Below are positions 9,901 to 19,600 of a stretch of DNA of 64,000 nt, in pieces; the stretch's first letter is position 1; each line of letters begins with the position of its first letter. Under the pieces are notes generated by a model that searched no databases, had not been told where the DNA came from, and saw nothing but the letters and a program-made list of their open reading frames with translations. Source of the stretch: Azospirillum thiophilum (GTDB lineage Bacteria; Pseudomonadota; Alphaproteobacteria; Azospirillales; Azospirillaceae); the NCBI RefSeq assembly GCF_001305595.1, contig NZ_CP012403.1:704501-768500 (forward strand), written 5' to 3'. Both the position numbers and the translations under genes were made by a program.

Positions 9901-12900
9901 CCGACCTGTCGGACGATCCCGCCTTCGACGCGCTGCTCCGCCGGATCGGCGAGGCGGCGCTCGACGCCCAGGCCAACCAGGATCTGCCCTTCGACCGGCT
10001 GGTGGAGGAGTTGCAGCCCCAGCGCGACCTTGCCCACCATCCGCTGTTCCAGGCCGCCTACGACCACCAGTGGCAGCGGCTGGACGGTCTCGACCGGCTG
10101 CCGGGCCTGCGGGTGGAGTCCGTCGAGCATCTGCAGCTCGCCACCCAGTTCGACCTGATCCTGCACACCACCGAGCGGGCCGGACCGGACGGGACCGGCC
10201 GGCTCGGCGCCTTCTTCACCTACAGCCTCGACCTGTTCGAGCCGGAAAGCGTGGAGCGGATGGCGCGGCACTGGCTGACCCTGCTGCGCGGCATCGTCGC
10301 CGACCCGGCGCTGCCGGTCACCTGCCTGCCGCTGATGGATGCGGCGGAGACGGCGGCGCTGGTCGCCGGCTGGAACGCCCCCGTCCGCAACATCGCCCGC
10401 CGTCCGGCACCGCTTCCGGCCGACGCCCCCGGCCTACATGCCCGCATCGCGGCCCAAGCGCACCGGCATCCCGATGCCCCGGCCGTGACCTGCGATGGCC
10501 TGACCCTGAGCTATGGCGAGCTCGACCGCCGCAGCGACCGGCTGGCGCGGCAGCTGCGCGGGCTCGGCGTCGGGCCGGACCGGCTGGTCGGGCTGGCGGC
10601 GGAGCGCTCCTTCGACCTGATCGTCGGCATGCTCGGCATCCTGAAGGCGGGCGGCGCCTATCTGCCGCTCGACCCCTCCTATCCCGCCGACCGGCTGCTC
10701 TACATGCAGGCCGACAGCGGCATCGGGCTGGTCGTCACCCAGGCCCATCTGCGCGGCAAGCTGCCGCTGGCCGATGGTGTGCAGGCGATCTGCGTCGGCG
10801 AGGAGCCCGACGCGCCGGACGGACCGCCGCCGGATGGACCGCCACCGGACCTGGGCCGGGCCGGATCGCTCGCCTACTGCATCTACACGTCGGGGTCCAC
10901 CGGCCAGCCGAAGGGCGTGGCTGTCACCCATGCCAATGTGCTGCGGCTGTTCGATGCCTGCCCGCCCGACATGCGCTTCGACCGGCACGACGTCTGGGCG
11001 CTGTTCCATTCCTATGCCTTCGACTTCTCGGTCTGGGAAATCTTCGGCGCCCTGCTGCATGGCGGGCGGCTGCTGGTGGTGCCCTACTACACCAGCCGGT
11101 CGCCGGCCGACTGCTTCGCCCTGCTGCGGGACGAGGGAGTGACGGTGCTGAACCAGACGCCGTCCGCCTTCCGGCAGCTGGTGCCGGTGGCTCTGGGCTC
11201 GCCGCGCGACTCCCTGTCACTCCGGCTGGTGGTGTTCGGTGGCGAAGCGCTGGAGATGGAGAGCCTGCGCGGCTGGTTCGAGCATTTCGGCGACAGCCGT
11301 CCGCTGCTGGTCAACATGTACGGCATCACCGAGACCACCGTCCATGTCACCCATCGCCTGCTTGCCATGGCCGACCTGCCGAAGCCCGGCGAGGTAACCG
11401 ACCAGCCGGAAGCCGGTGCCCCGGTCGGCATGCCGCTCGGCGACCTGCGCTGGTACTTCCTCGACCGGCATCTCCAGCCGGTGCCGCCCGGCGTGGCGGG
11501 TGAGATCCATGTCGGCGGAGCCGGGCTGGCGCGGGCCTATCTGAACCGTCCCGGCCTGACCGCAGGGCGTTTCGTCGCCGATCCCTTCGGCGGTTCCTTT
11601 GGCGATCCGGGTGGGCGCCTCTACCGCAGCGGCGATCTCGCGCGCTTTCGGCCCGATGGCCGGGTCGAGTATCTCGGCCGGGCCGACCAGCAGATCAAGC
11701 TGCGCGGTTTCCGCATCGAGCCGGGCGAGATCGAGGCGGCGATCCGCCGCCAGCCCGCCGTCGCCGACGCCGCCGTGCTGCTGCGCGGCGATGCGGCCGA
11801 CCGCCGTCTCGTCGCCTATGCCGTCGCCGACGAGGCGGCCCTGCGCGACCGGCCGGAGGAGGTGAGCGGCGAGCTGGTCGGGCAGTGGAACACGGTGTTC
11901 GACGGCACCTATTCGCGCGCGGACGCTGCGGCAGGACCGGGCTTCACCGGCTGGAACGACAGCTACGACGACCGGCCGATCCCCGAGGCGCAGATGCGGG
12001 AATGGCTGGATGCCACAGTCGCGCGCATCCTGGCCTTGGCCCCCGAACGGCTGTTGGAGATCGGCTGCGGCGTCGGTCTGCTGACCCAGGCGGTGGCGCC
12101 GCACTGCGCCGTCTATCATGGAACCGACTTCTCGGCACAGGCCATCGCCGATCTTGGCGCCTGGGCGGCCGGGAGGCCGGAACTGGCCCATGTCCGGCTC
12201 AGCCGGCGCGAGGCCACCGATTTCGCCGGGGTGGAGGAAGGCGGCTACGACACCGTCGTCATCAACTCCGTCGCCCAGTATTTTCCTGACGGCGACTATC
12301 TGCTGCGCGTGCTGGAGGGAGCGGTCCGGGCCTTGCGGCCGGGCGGGCGCATCTTCCTGGGTGATCTGCGGCCGCTGCATCTCCAGCCGCTGTTCCATGC
12401 GTCGGTGGCGCTCTGGCGGGCGGAGGCGCAGGCGAGCCCCGCCCAGCTGCGCGCCCGCGTGGTCCGCGCCACGGCCGAGGACGGCGAACTGCTGCTCGCC
12501 CCCGGCTTCTTTGCCGCCCTGCGCGGCCGGATTCCGGGGATCGGCCGCATCGACATCGACCTGCGCCGCGGCCGGGCCGACAACGAGCTGACCCGCTACC
12601 GCTTCGACGCCGTCCTGCACATCGGTGCGGAGGAGGTGGCGCCGGCCGGCGGCTGGCGCGAGGCCGGGGAAGACCTGCCCCGCCTCGACCGCCTGCTGGC
12701 GGAGGAGCGGCCCGCCGGCCTGCGGATCGCCGGGATCGCCAACCGCCGGCTCGCCCGCGACCTCGCCGCCTGGACGGCGATGTCCGCCGCATCCTCGCCC
12801 GCGGCAGACGCATTGCGGGAGCGGATCGACCGGCTGGACCCCGCCGGCGCCGATCCCGACGCCTACCGGGCGCTCGCCGAGGCGCATGGCTACCGCGCCC

Positions 12901-13631
12901 GCATCGGCTGGAGCGTCGGTCCGGACGGTGCCGGCGATGCGGACGGCCGCTTCGACGTGGAGATCTTCGATCCGGCGCGGCTGGAGCGTTCCCCGGCGGT
13001 GTCCGAACCGGCGACTGCCGGCGGCTGGCGCGCGCAGTGCAGCGACCCTCTGCTCGCCCGGCAGCGGCGGTCCTTCGCGCCGCACCTGCTGTCCGCCCTG
13101 CGCGGCAGCCTGCCGGCGCATATGGTGCCCTCCCAGCTGTTGCGCGTCGACCGGCTGCCGCTGACCGTCAACGGCAAGCTGGACCGCGACCGGCTGGCCG
13201 ACCATGACCAGCCCATGCAGGTGACCGCCGCCGCCCATGTCCCGCCGGAAAGCCCGGTGGAGCAGGCGCTGGCCGCCATCTGGGCGGAGGTGCTTGGCCT
13301 CACCCGTGTCGGCCTGGACGACGACTTCTTCGAATTGGGGGGCCATTCGCTGCTGGCGACCCAGGTGGCCTCGCGCATCGCGGCCGATCTGGGGGTGACG
13401 CTGGACATCCGCGCCCTGTTCGAGGCGCCCGTCCTGCGGAGCCTTGCCCGCCGGGTGGAGGAGCGGCGTGCCGCCGCCCAGCCGGCCGCCGCATCCGCCA
13501 TCGAAGACGAGCTGACCGCCGCGCTGAAGGCCATCGAAGGCCTGTCGGAGGTCGAACTGAACGCGCTCGCGGATGCCGCCCTGACCGGCGGCGCCAATAC
13601 AGACAGTGCCAATACGGGGACCGCCCGATGA
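6948..13631 (+). CDS. NRPS 1: FAAL-ACP-C-A(Thr; embedded methyltransferase)-PCP, loading module
   Basis: 2227 residues. Domains: fatty-acyl-AMP ligase about 20-590 (LQYTSGST at 182; FAAL motif with WLPLFHDMG); carrier with Ser631 in LGGNS; condensation about 685-1115 (HHAIADG at 821); adenylation from about 1150 (IYTSGSTG at 1312); methyltransferase about 1640-1890 inserted between core motifs A8 and A10 (EIGCGVG at 1704-1710, then INSVAQYFPD), of the N-methyltransferase type; A10 NGKLDR about 2075; carrier Ser2134 in LGGHS. Specificity residues read D-F-W-N-V-G-M-V-H, the threonine code. It therefore activates a fatty acid, attaches it to Thr and probably N-methylates that Thr. ATG 6948 is chosen because the FAAL starts soon after; the open frame further upstream is the dioxygenase gene out of frame. 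It overlaps NRPS 2 by ATGA. Methylation activity is inferred, not certain. Confidence 0.92.
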   Translation: MDNRSDAASLSSARPARIPAETLVGTLLGRAAETPDGIALRFIAEGTDDPLSYAELDRRARAIAVRLRGRAGPGDRAVLLLPSGPDYVAAFFGCLYAGVIAVPAYPPESVRPQHLARLQGILADAQPRFILTDSVLHGMLLEACRAMAGGGTPELLAVDGVDGGLAGDWSMPPLSGEDIAFLQYTSGSTSAPKGVRVSHGTLIANERLIHHGFGIGPDDCIVSWLPLFHDMGLIGGLLQPIHTGIPCVLMSPRYFLERPRRWLEAIGRYGGTISGGPDFAFRLCCERIADGALEGLDLRSWRLAFSGSEPIRPDTLARFAERFAPAGFDRRSYFACYGLAEATLFVTGGRRGEGITLAPFDGPALAANRAVPAAAGAAATVLAGCGHVQPDHPVRLVDPASGAEVGEGTVGEIWAGGPSIADGYWSNAEATARSFVERDGIVWLRTGDLGFLKDGELFVTGRLKDMLIVRGQNIYPQDLERSVEEEVEVVRKGRVAAFAVEQDGREGIGIAAEIGRTVLKLVTPEALCGAIAAAVADACQEAPALVALLEPGALPKTSSGKLQRSACRSLLDAGELPAFHVQRRGAAASAADTAPRPLTGRECEVATVWAEVLGTAVTDAGAHFFALGGNSVSVVQVVARLRERCGLAADVADLFRHPTLAEFAGRLSNAVPAMLRAASPQTGGTERIAEPSAAQARMWFNWKLDPRDCGYTISGRVQLRGPLRRDLVQAAVDVLVGRHESLRTVFREEAGRPVQLVRPAGTLPVAVRLADLSGDGDREAALRRLLEEEVRAPFDLVDGPLMRVQLIACDADDHHLQVTLHHAIADGWSMNVLLDEFGEAYAAGCEGRAPELPALAVQYADVARWQRDLLEAGEGARQLAYWAGRLGDRQPVLDLPADRPRSAGGSQRGAAVHCAIDDGLATGLRALARRMGVTLPTLLLASYAALLHRYSGQDDIRVGCTLANRRSVDSERLIGFFVNMVVLCADLSDDPAFDALLRRIGEAALDAQANQDLPFDRLVEELQPQRDLAHHPLFQAAYDHQWQRLDGLDRLPGLRVESVEHLQLATQFDLILHTTERAGPDGTGRLGAFFTYSLDLFEPESVERMARHWLTLLRGIVADPALPVTCLPLMDAAETAALVAGWNAPVRNIARRPAPLPADAPGLHARIAAQAHRHPDAPAVTCDGLTLSYGELDRRSDRLARQLRGLGVGPDRLVGLAAERSFDLIVGMLGILKAGGAYLPLDPSYPADRLLYMQADSGIGLVVTQAHLRGKLPLADGVQAICVGEEPDAPDGPPPDGPPPDLGRAGSLAYCIYTSGSTGQPKGVAVTHANVLRLFDACPPDMRFDRHDVWALFHSYAFDFSVWEIFGALLHGGRLLVVPYYTSRSPADCFALLRDEGVTVLNQTPSAFRQLVPVALGSPRDSLSLRLVVFGGEALEMESLRGWFEHFGDSRPLLVNMYGITETTVHVTHRLLAMADLPKPGEVTDQPEAGAPVGMPLGDLRWYFLDRHLQPVPPGVAGEIHVGGAGLARAYLNRPGLTAGRFVADPFGGSFGDPGGRLYRSGDLARFRPDGRVEYLGRADQQIKLRGFRIEPGEIEAAIRRQPAVADAAVLLRGDAADRRLVAYAVADEAALRDRPEEVSGELVGQWNTVFDGTYSRADAAAGPGFTGWNDSYDDRPIPEAQMREWLDATVARILALAPERLLEIGCGVGLLTQAVAPHCAVYHGTDFSAQAIADLGAWAAGRPELAHVRLSRREATDFAGVEEGGYDTVVINSVAQYFPDGDYLLRVLEGAVRALRPGGRIFLGDLRPLHLQPLFHASVALWRAEAQASPAQLRARVVRATAEDGELLLAPGFFAALRGRIPGIGRIDIDLRRGRADNELTRYRFDAVLHIGAEEVAPAGGWREAGEDLPRLDRLLAEERPAGLRIAGIANRRLARDLAAWTAMSAASSPAADALRERIDRLDPAGADPDAYRALAEAHGYRARIGWSVGPDGAGDADGRFDVEIFDPARLERSPAVSEPATAGGWRAQCSDPLLARQRRSFAPHLLSALRGSLPAHMVPSQLLRVDRLPLTVNGKLDRDRLADHDQPMQVTAAAHVPPESPVEQALAAIWAEVLGLTRVGLDDDFFELGGHSLLATQVASRIAADLGVTLDIRALFEAPVLRSLARRVEERRAAAQPAAASAIEDELTAALKAIEGLSEVELNALADAALTGGANTDSANTGTAR

Positions 13632-16600
13632 CCCGCAGCCCGTCCACTCCGTCCCAGCCGACCGTCCCGGCCATCTCCCTCGACGGTCTGTCGCACAGCC
13701 AGCGCCGGGCGCTCGCCGCCGTTCTGGCCGCCAAGGGCATCGACATCCATACCCGGCTTCCGATTCCCCGCGCCGACCGGTCGGCGCCGCTGCCGCTCTC
13801 CTATGCGCAGCAGCGGCTGTGGTTCCTCTGGCGGATGGACCCCGGCGGAGCGGCCTACAACATTCCCGGCGCCATCCGGGTGACCGGGCCGCTCGACCCC
13901 GTCCTGCTGGAGGCGGTGTTCGCCCATCTGTCGGACCGGCACGAGGCGCTGCGCACCAGTTTCGCCGAGCATGACGGCCAGCCCGTCCAGGTCATCCATC
14001 CCCGGCTGGCGCCGGTGCTCGCCGCCATCGACCTGTCGGCGCTTGCCCCTGCCGAACGCGAGGCGCGCGCACGGGATCTGGTGCGCGAGGAGGCGCTGGC
14101 CCCCTTCGACCTCGGCACCGGGCCGCTGCTGCGGCTGACGCTGGTGCGGTTGGCGGCGGCGGAGCATCTGCTGCTGGTCACCCTGCACCACATCGTCGCC
14201 GACGGCTGGTCGGTGGAGCGCTTCCTGGCGGAATTCGCCAGCAGCTACGACGCCCTGCGGGCCGGATGCCCGCCCGACCTGCCGGCGCTGCCGGTCCAGT
14301 ATGCCGATTACGCCCAGTGGCAGCGCGACTGGCTGGAGGCCGGGGAGCGCGACCGGCAGCTCGCCTACTGGCGCGACCGGCTCGGCACCGAGCACCCGGT
14401 CCTGTCGCTGCCGTTCGACCGGCCGCGTCCGGCGGTGCTGGGCGCCCATGGCGGCACGGTGGCCTTCCGGCTGGGCGGGCGGCGCAGCCGCGACCTGAAG
14501 GCGCTGGCCCAGGCCCGCGGCGTGACCCCCTTCGTCCTGCTGCTGGCCGCCTTCAAGCTGCTGTTGATGCATCATAGCGGCGAGACCGACCTGCGGGTCG
14601 GCGTGCCCTTCGCCAACCGCAACCGCAAAGAGACGGAAGGGGTGGTCGGCTTCTTCGTCAACACCCTGGTCCTGCGCAGCCGGCTGGACAGCCGCGAGGG
14701 CTTCGGCACCCTGCTGGCCCGGCTGCGCGACACCGCGCTGGAGGCCCAGGCGCATCAGGATCTGCCCTTCGAACAGCTGGTCGAGGCGCTCCAGCCCGAA
14801 CGCCGCCTCAGCCACAACCCGCTGTTCCAGGTGAAGTTCAACTACGGCTTCGACACCTCCACCCTGCCGGCACCGGAGGGGCTGGCGCTGGCGCCCGAAC
14901 CGACCGAGTTCCTGGGCGCCCATTTCGACCTGGCGCTGGATATCGCCGATGCCCCGGAGGATTTGCACGGCTCGATGACCTATGCCCGCGACCTGTTCGA
15001 CGTCGCGAGCGTGGAGGGTCTGGTCGCCGACTATCGCGGTCTGCTGGATGCCGTCCTGCGCCAGCCCGACGCCCCGCTCTGGCGCCTGCGTCCGCAAGGC
15101 TGCGCTCCGGCCGGCGAGGCCGTCAGCCGGCGCGATCCGGCGCCGGGCGTGCTGGAGCTGTGGAACGCCCGTGTCGCGGCCGATCCGGAAGCCGTCGCGG
15201 TGTGCGACAACGGGCGGACGCTCACCGTGCGTGAGGTGGACGGCCTTGCCAACCGGCTGGCGAACGAGCTGCGCGAAGCCGGCGTCCGGCCGGGCGACCG
15301 GGTGCTGTTGTGTTTCGAGCGCTCCTGCGGCCTGATCGCCGCGCTGCTCGGCGTCATGAAGGCCGGAGCCGCCTATGTGCCGCTCGATCCGTTCCAGCCG
15401 GCGGAGCGGCTGCGCCGCCTCGCCCTGTCCAGCGGTGCCCGCCGTGCCGTCGCGGCGGGGGCGACATCGGCCGCCGCGCAGGCGACCGGGCTGCCTTGCC
15501 TCGACCTCGACGGTCCGCACATCGCGGCAAGGCCGGACCGCTTCGACGGCCCGGTCCCGGCCGGAGCGCTTCCGGCCTACGTCATCTACACCTCCGGCTC
15601 GACCGGCGAACCCAAGGGGGTCGTCGTCAGCCACGGCGCGCTCGGGAGCTATCTGTGCGGCGTTCTGGAGCGTCTGGCCGTGCCGAAGGGCACCTCCATG
15701 GCGATGGCCTCGACCGTCGCCGCCGACCTGGGGCACACGGTGCTGTTCGGCGCGCTCTGCCACGGCGGCGCCCTGCATCTGGCCGACGACGCCACCGCGC
15801 GCGATGCCGACCGCTTCGCCGGCTGGATGGCAGCGTGCGGCGCCGGGGTCCTGAAGATCGTGCCGAGCCATCTGCGCGGCCTGCTCCATGCCGACCGCGC
15901 CGCCGACGTGCTGCCGCGGGATCTGCTGGTCCTGGGTGGAGAGGCCTGCGACGGCGGGCTGGTGGAACGGGTGCGGCGGTTGCGGCCGGGCCTGCGCGTC
16001 CTCAACCACTATGGCCCGACCGAGACGACGGTCGGCGTCCTCACCCACGAGATTCCGGCAGCCGTGCCGCCTGTCGTTCCGCTGGGCCTGCCGCTGGCGG
16101 ATGTCCGCGCCTGCGTGCTCGACGCCGACCTGGAGCCGGCGCTTCCCGGGGCCGTCGGCGAGCTGTACCTCGGCGGCGACAGCCTTGCCGACGGCTATCT
16201 CGGCCAGCCGGCCCTGACCGCGGCCCGCTTCGTTCCCGATCCGCAGCCGCGCCGGCCGGGCGACCGGCTCTACCGCACCGGCGACCGTGTCCGCCTGCGC
16301 CGGGACGGAGTTCTGGAGTTCGTCGGCCGCCTCGACGATCAGGTGAAGATCCGCGGCCACCGCGTCGAGCCCGGAGAGGTCGCCCTGATCCTGAAGTCCC
16401 TGCCCGGACTGGCGGACGTGCTGGTGGTCGCCGGCACCGCCGACCATGGCCCGGCCGCCGGGCAGCTGATCGCCTATTGCGTGCCTTCCGCCGCAAAGCC
16501 CGATATCGCGGCCCTGCGCGAGACGGCTGCGGGCCTGCTGCCGGATCACATGGTCCCGGCCCATTGGGTGACGCTGGACCGCCTGCCGCTGACCGCCAAC

Positions 16601-19600
16601 GGCAAGCCGGACCGCAAGGCCCTGCCGGTCCCGGCCGCCGCCGAACCGGCGCCTCAAAACGTGATGACGGAGACGGAGCAACGCCTCGCCCGCATCTGGA
16701 CCGAGGTCTTGAAGCGTGAGGCGGTGGATGTCGGCGCCAGCTTCTTCGCCCTGGGCGGCGATTCGATTCTCAGCCTGCAGCTGATCGCCCGCGCCCGCAA
16801 GCAAGGATTGAAGTTCACCCCGAAACAGCTGTTCGAGGCGCAGAGCATCCGCGCGCTCGCCGTCCTGTTGGATGCCCGGGCGCAAGGCAGCGCTCCGGTT
16901 CCAGCCCCGGCCCCGGCCGCGGAGCCGCAGGTCGTGCCGGAAGAGGCGGCGATACCCGCCGTGCCGCGTGGCGACAGCCTGTCCCTGTCCTCCACCCAGC
17001 GCCGCCTGTGGTTCCTGTGGCGCCTCGACCCTGCCAGCACGGCCTACACCATCTCGACGGCGCTCCGCCTGCGCGGCCGGCTCGATAGCGAAAGCCTGCG
17101 GCGGGCCTTCGCGCTGGTGTCCATGCGGCACGAGACACTGCGCACCCGCTTCATCGATCGGGGCGGCGAGCCCCGGCAGGTCATCGACGCGGATCCCGCC
17201 TTCGACTGGACGGTCGAGGCGCTGGAAGACGCCGCGCTGCTGGAAAGCCGGCTGCGCGGCGAGGCAGCCCGTCCCTTCGACCTGGAACGGGGGCCGCTGC
17301 TGCGGTTGCGGCTGTTCCGCCTGCCGGGCGGGGACAAGCATGCGCTGTCCCTGGCGATGCACCACATCATCTCCGACGGCTGGTCGATGAACGTCCTGGT
17401 GGATGAGATCGCCCAAACCTATGCGCTGCTGGCGGCCGGCCAGCCGGTGGCACTGCCGCCGCCGCCGCTCCAATATGCCGACTATGCCGCATGGCAGGAG
17501 CGCTGGATGGAGGGCGCCGAAGCGCGTCGGCAGCTCGACCATTGGCGGGGGCGGCTGGGCGGCGAACAGCCGGCGCTCGATCTGCCGGCCGACCGTCCGC
17601 GCCCGCCGATGCAGAGCCATCGCGGCGCGGCGGTGGAGTTCCAACTGGATGCCTCCCTGGTTGCCGGTCTGGTCGCCGTCGGGCGGGAACAGGGGGCGAG
17701 CCTCTTCATGGTCCTGCTCGCCGCCTTCGCCGCCCTGTTGCACCGCCACGGCGGCCAATCCGATCTGCGGATCGGCGTGCCGACCGCCAACCGCGGACGG
17801 GTCGAGTTGGAAGGGCTGATCGGCTTTTTCGCCAACACCCAGGTCCTGCGCATCGAACCCGACGGGCGCCTGCCCTTCGACCGCTTCCTGGCCCATGTGC
17901 GCGATGAAGTCCTGGCGGCCCAGGCCAACCAGGAGCTGCCCTTCGACGCCCTGGTGGAGGTCCTGCAACCCGACCGCAGCCTCGACCGCAACCCGCTGTT
18001 CCAGGTGATGGCCAGCCACAGCCGGCCGCGTTCCGACGCGCTGCGCCACCTGCCTGGCCTGGACATCGCCGAGTATCCGCGGCTTCACCACGCCGCCCAG
18101 TTCGACCTGTCGCTGCACAGCGAGGAGCAGGCCGATGGCTCCCTGCGTGCGACCCTGATCCATGCCACCGACCTGTTCGACGAGGCGACGGTCCAGCGCT
18201 TCCGCAGCCATCTGGAGCGTATCCTCCACGGCGTGGTCGAGGCGCCCACGGTGACGCTGGGCTATCTGCCGGTCCTCGACGCCGCCGACTGGCCGGAGGT
18301 GCTGCCCACCCCCCGTCATCCGGCCGGTCCGCTTGTTCCCGAGCTGATCTCCGGTCAGGCTGGTGTGCATGGCGGTCTTCCGGCGGTGAGCTTCGGCGGG
18401 CGGACGCTGAGCTATGCCGAGCTGGAGGCGCAGGCGAACCGGCTGGCCCACCGGCTGCAGGCGCTGGGCGTCGGGCCGGAGGTGACGGTCGGCGTCGCCG
18501 CGGAGCGCTCGCTGGAGCTGGTCGTCGGCCTGCTGGCGGTGATGAAGGCCGGCGGCGCCTATCTGCCGCTCGACCCGGAACTGCCGCCGGCCCGTCTCAA
18601 GGCCATGGCTGCGGACGGTGGCATCGCCCTGCTGCTCACCCAAAGCCACCTTGCCGGCCGGCTGGGCGGCGGGGTGGTGCCCCAGGCCGTGCGCCTGCTG
18701 CTGCTCGACGCCGAGGACACCGCCGGGCTGCCGGACACGCCGCCGGTCTCCGGGCTGCAGCCGGACAACCTCGCCTACCTGATCTACACCTCGGGCTCCA
18801 CCGGCACGCCCAAGGGGGCGGGCAACAGCCATGGCGCCCTGCTGAACCGGCTGGCCTGGATGCAGAAGGCCTACGGGCTGGCGCCGGGCGAGCGGGTGCT
18901 GCAGAAGACGCCGTTCGGCTTCGACGTCTCGGTCTGGGAGTTCTTCTGGCCGCTGATGGTGGGGGCGCATCTGGTGGTGGCGGCTCCTGGCGCGCACCGC
19001 GACGCGGCCCGGCTGGTGGCGCTGATCCGCGAGCAGTCGATCGACACGCTGCATTTCGTGCCCTCCATGCTGCAGGCCTTCCTGGAGGAGCCGGGGGTGG
19101 AGCAGTGCACCTGCCTGCGCCGGGTGGTGTGCAGCGGCGAGGCGCTGCCTGCGGCATTGCAGGACCGGCTGTTCGCCCGGCTGCCCGGGGTGGGGCTGTA
19201 CAACCTGTACGGCCCGACGGAGGCGGCGATCGATGTCAGCCACTGGACCTGCCGATCGGGCGGGGCCGGGGAGGCCGGAGCGGGCGGCAGTGTGCCGATC
19301 GGCGTGGCGATCGACAATCTGCGGCTTTATGTGCTGGACGAGTGCCTGAACCCGCTGCCGGCAGGGGCGGTCGGCGAGCTTTACATCGCCGGCGCCGGCC
19401 TGGCGCGCGGCTACCATCGGCGGGCCGGGCTGACGGCGGAGCGTTTCGTGGCCGATCCGTTCGCCGGGGACGGCGGACGGATGTACCGGACGGGCGATCT
19501 GGCGCGCCGTCGCGGCGACGGGGTGATCGAGTATGTCGGGCGCATCGACCATCAGGTGAAGATCCGCGGCCTGCGAATCGAGCTTGGCGAGATCGAGGCT

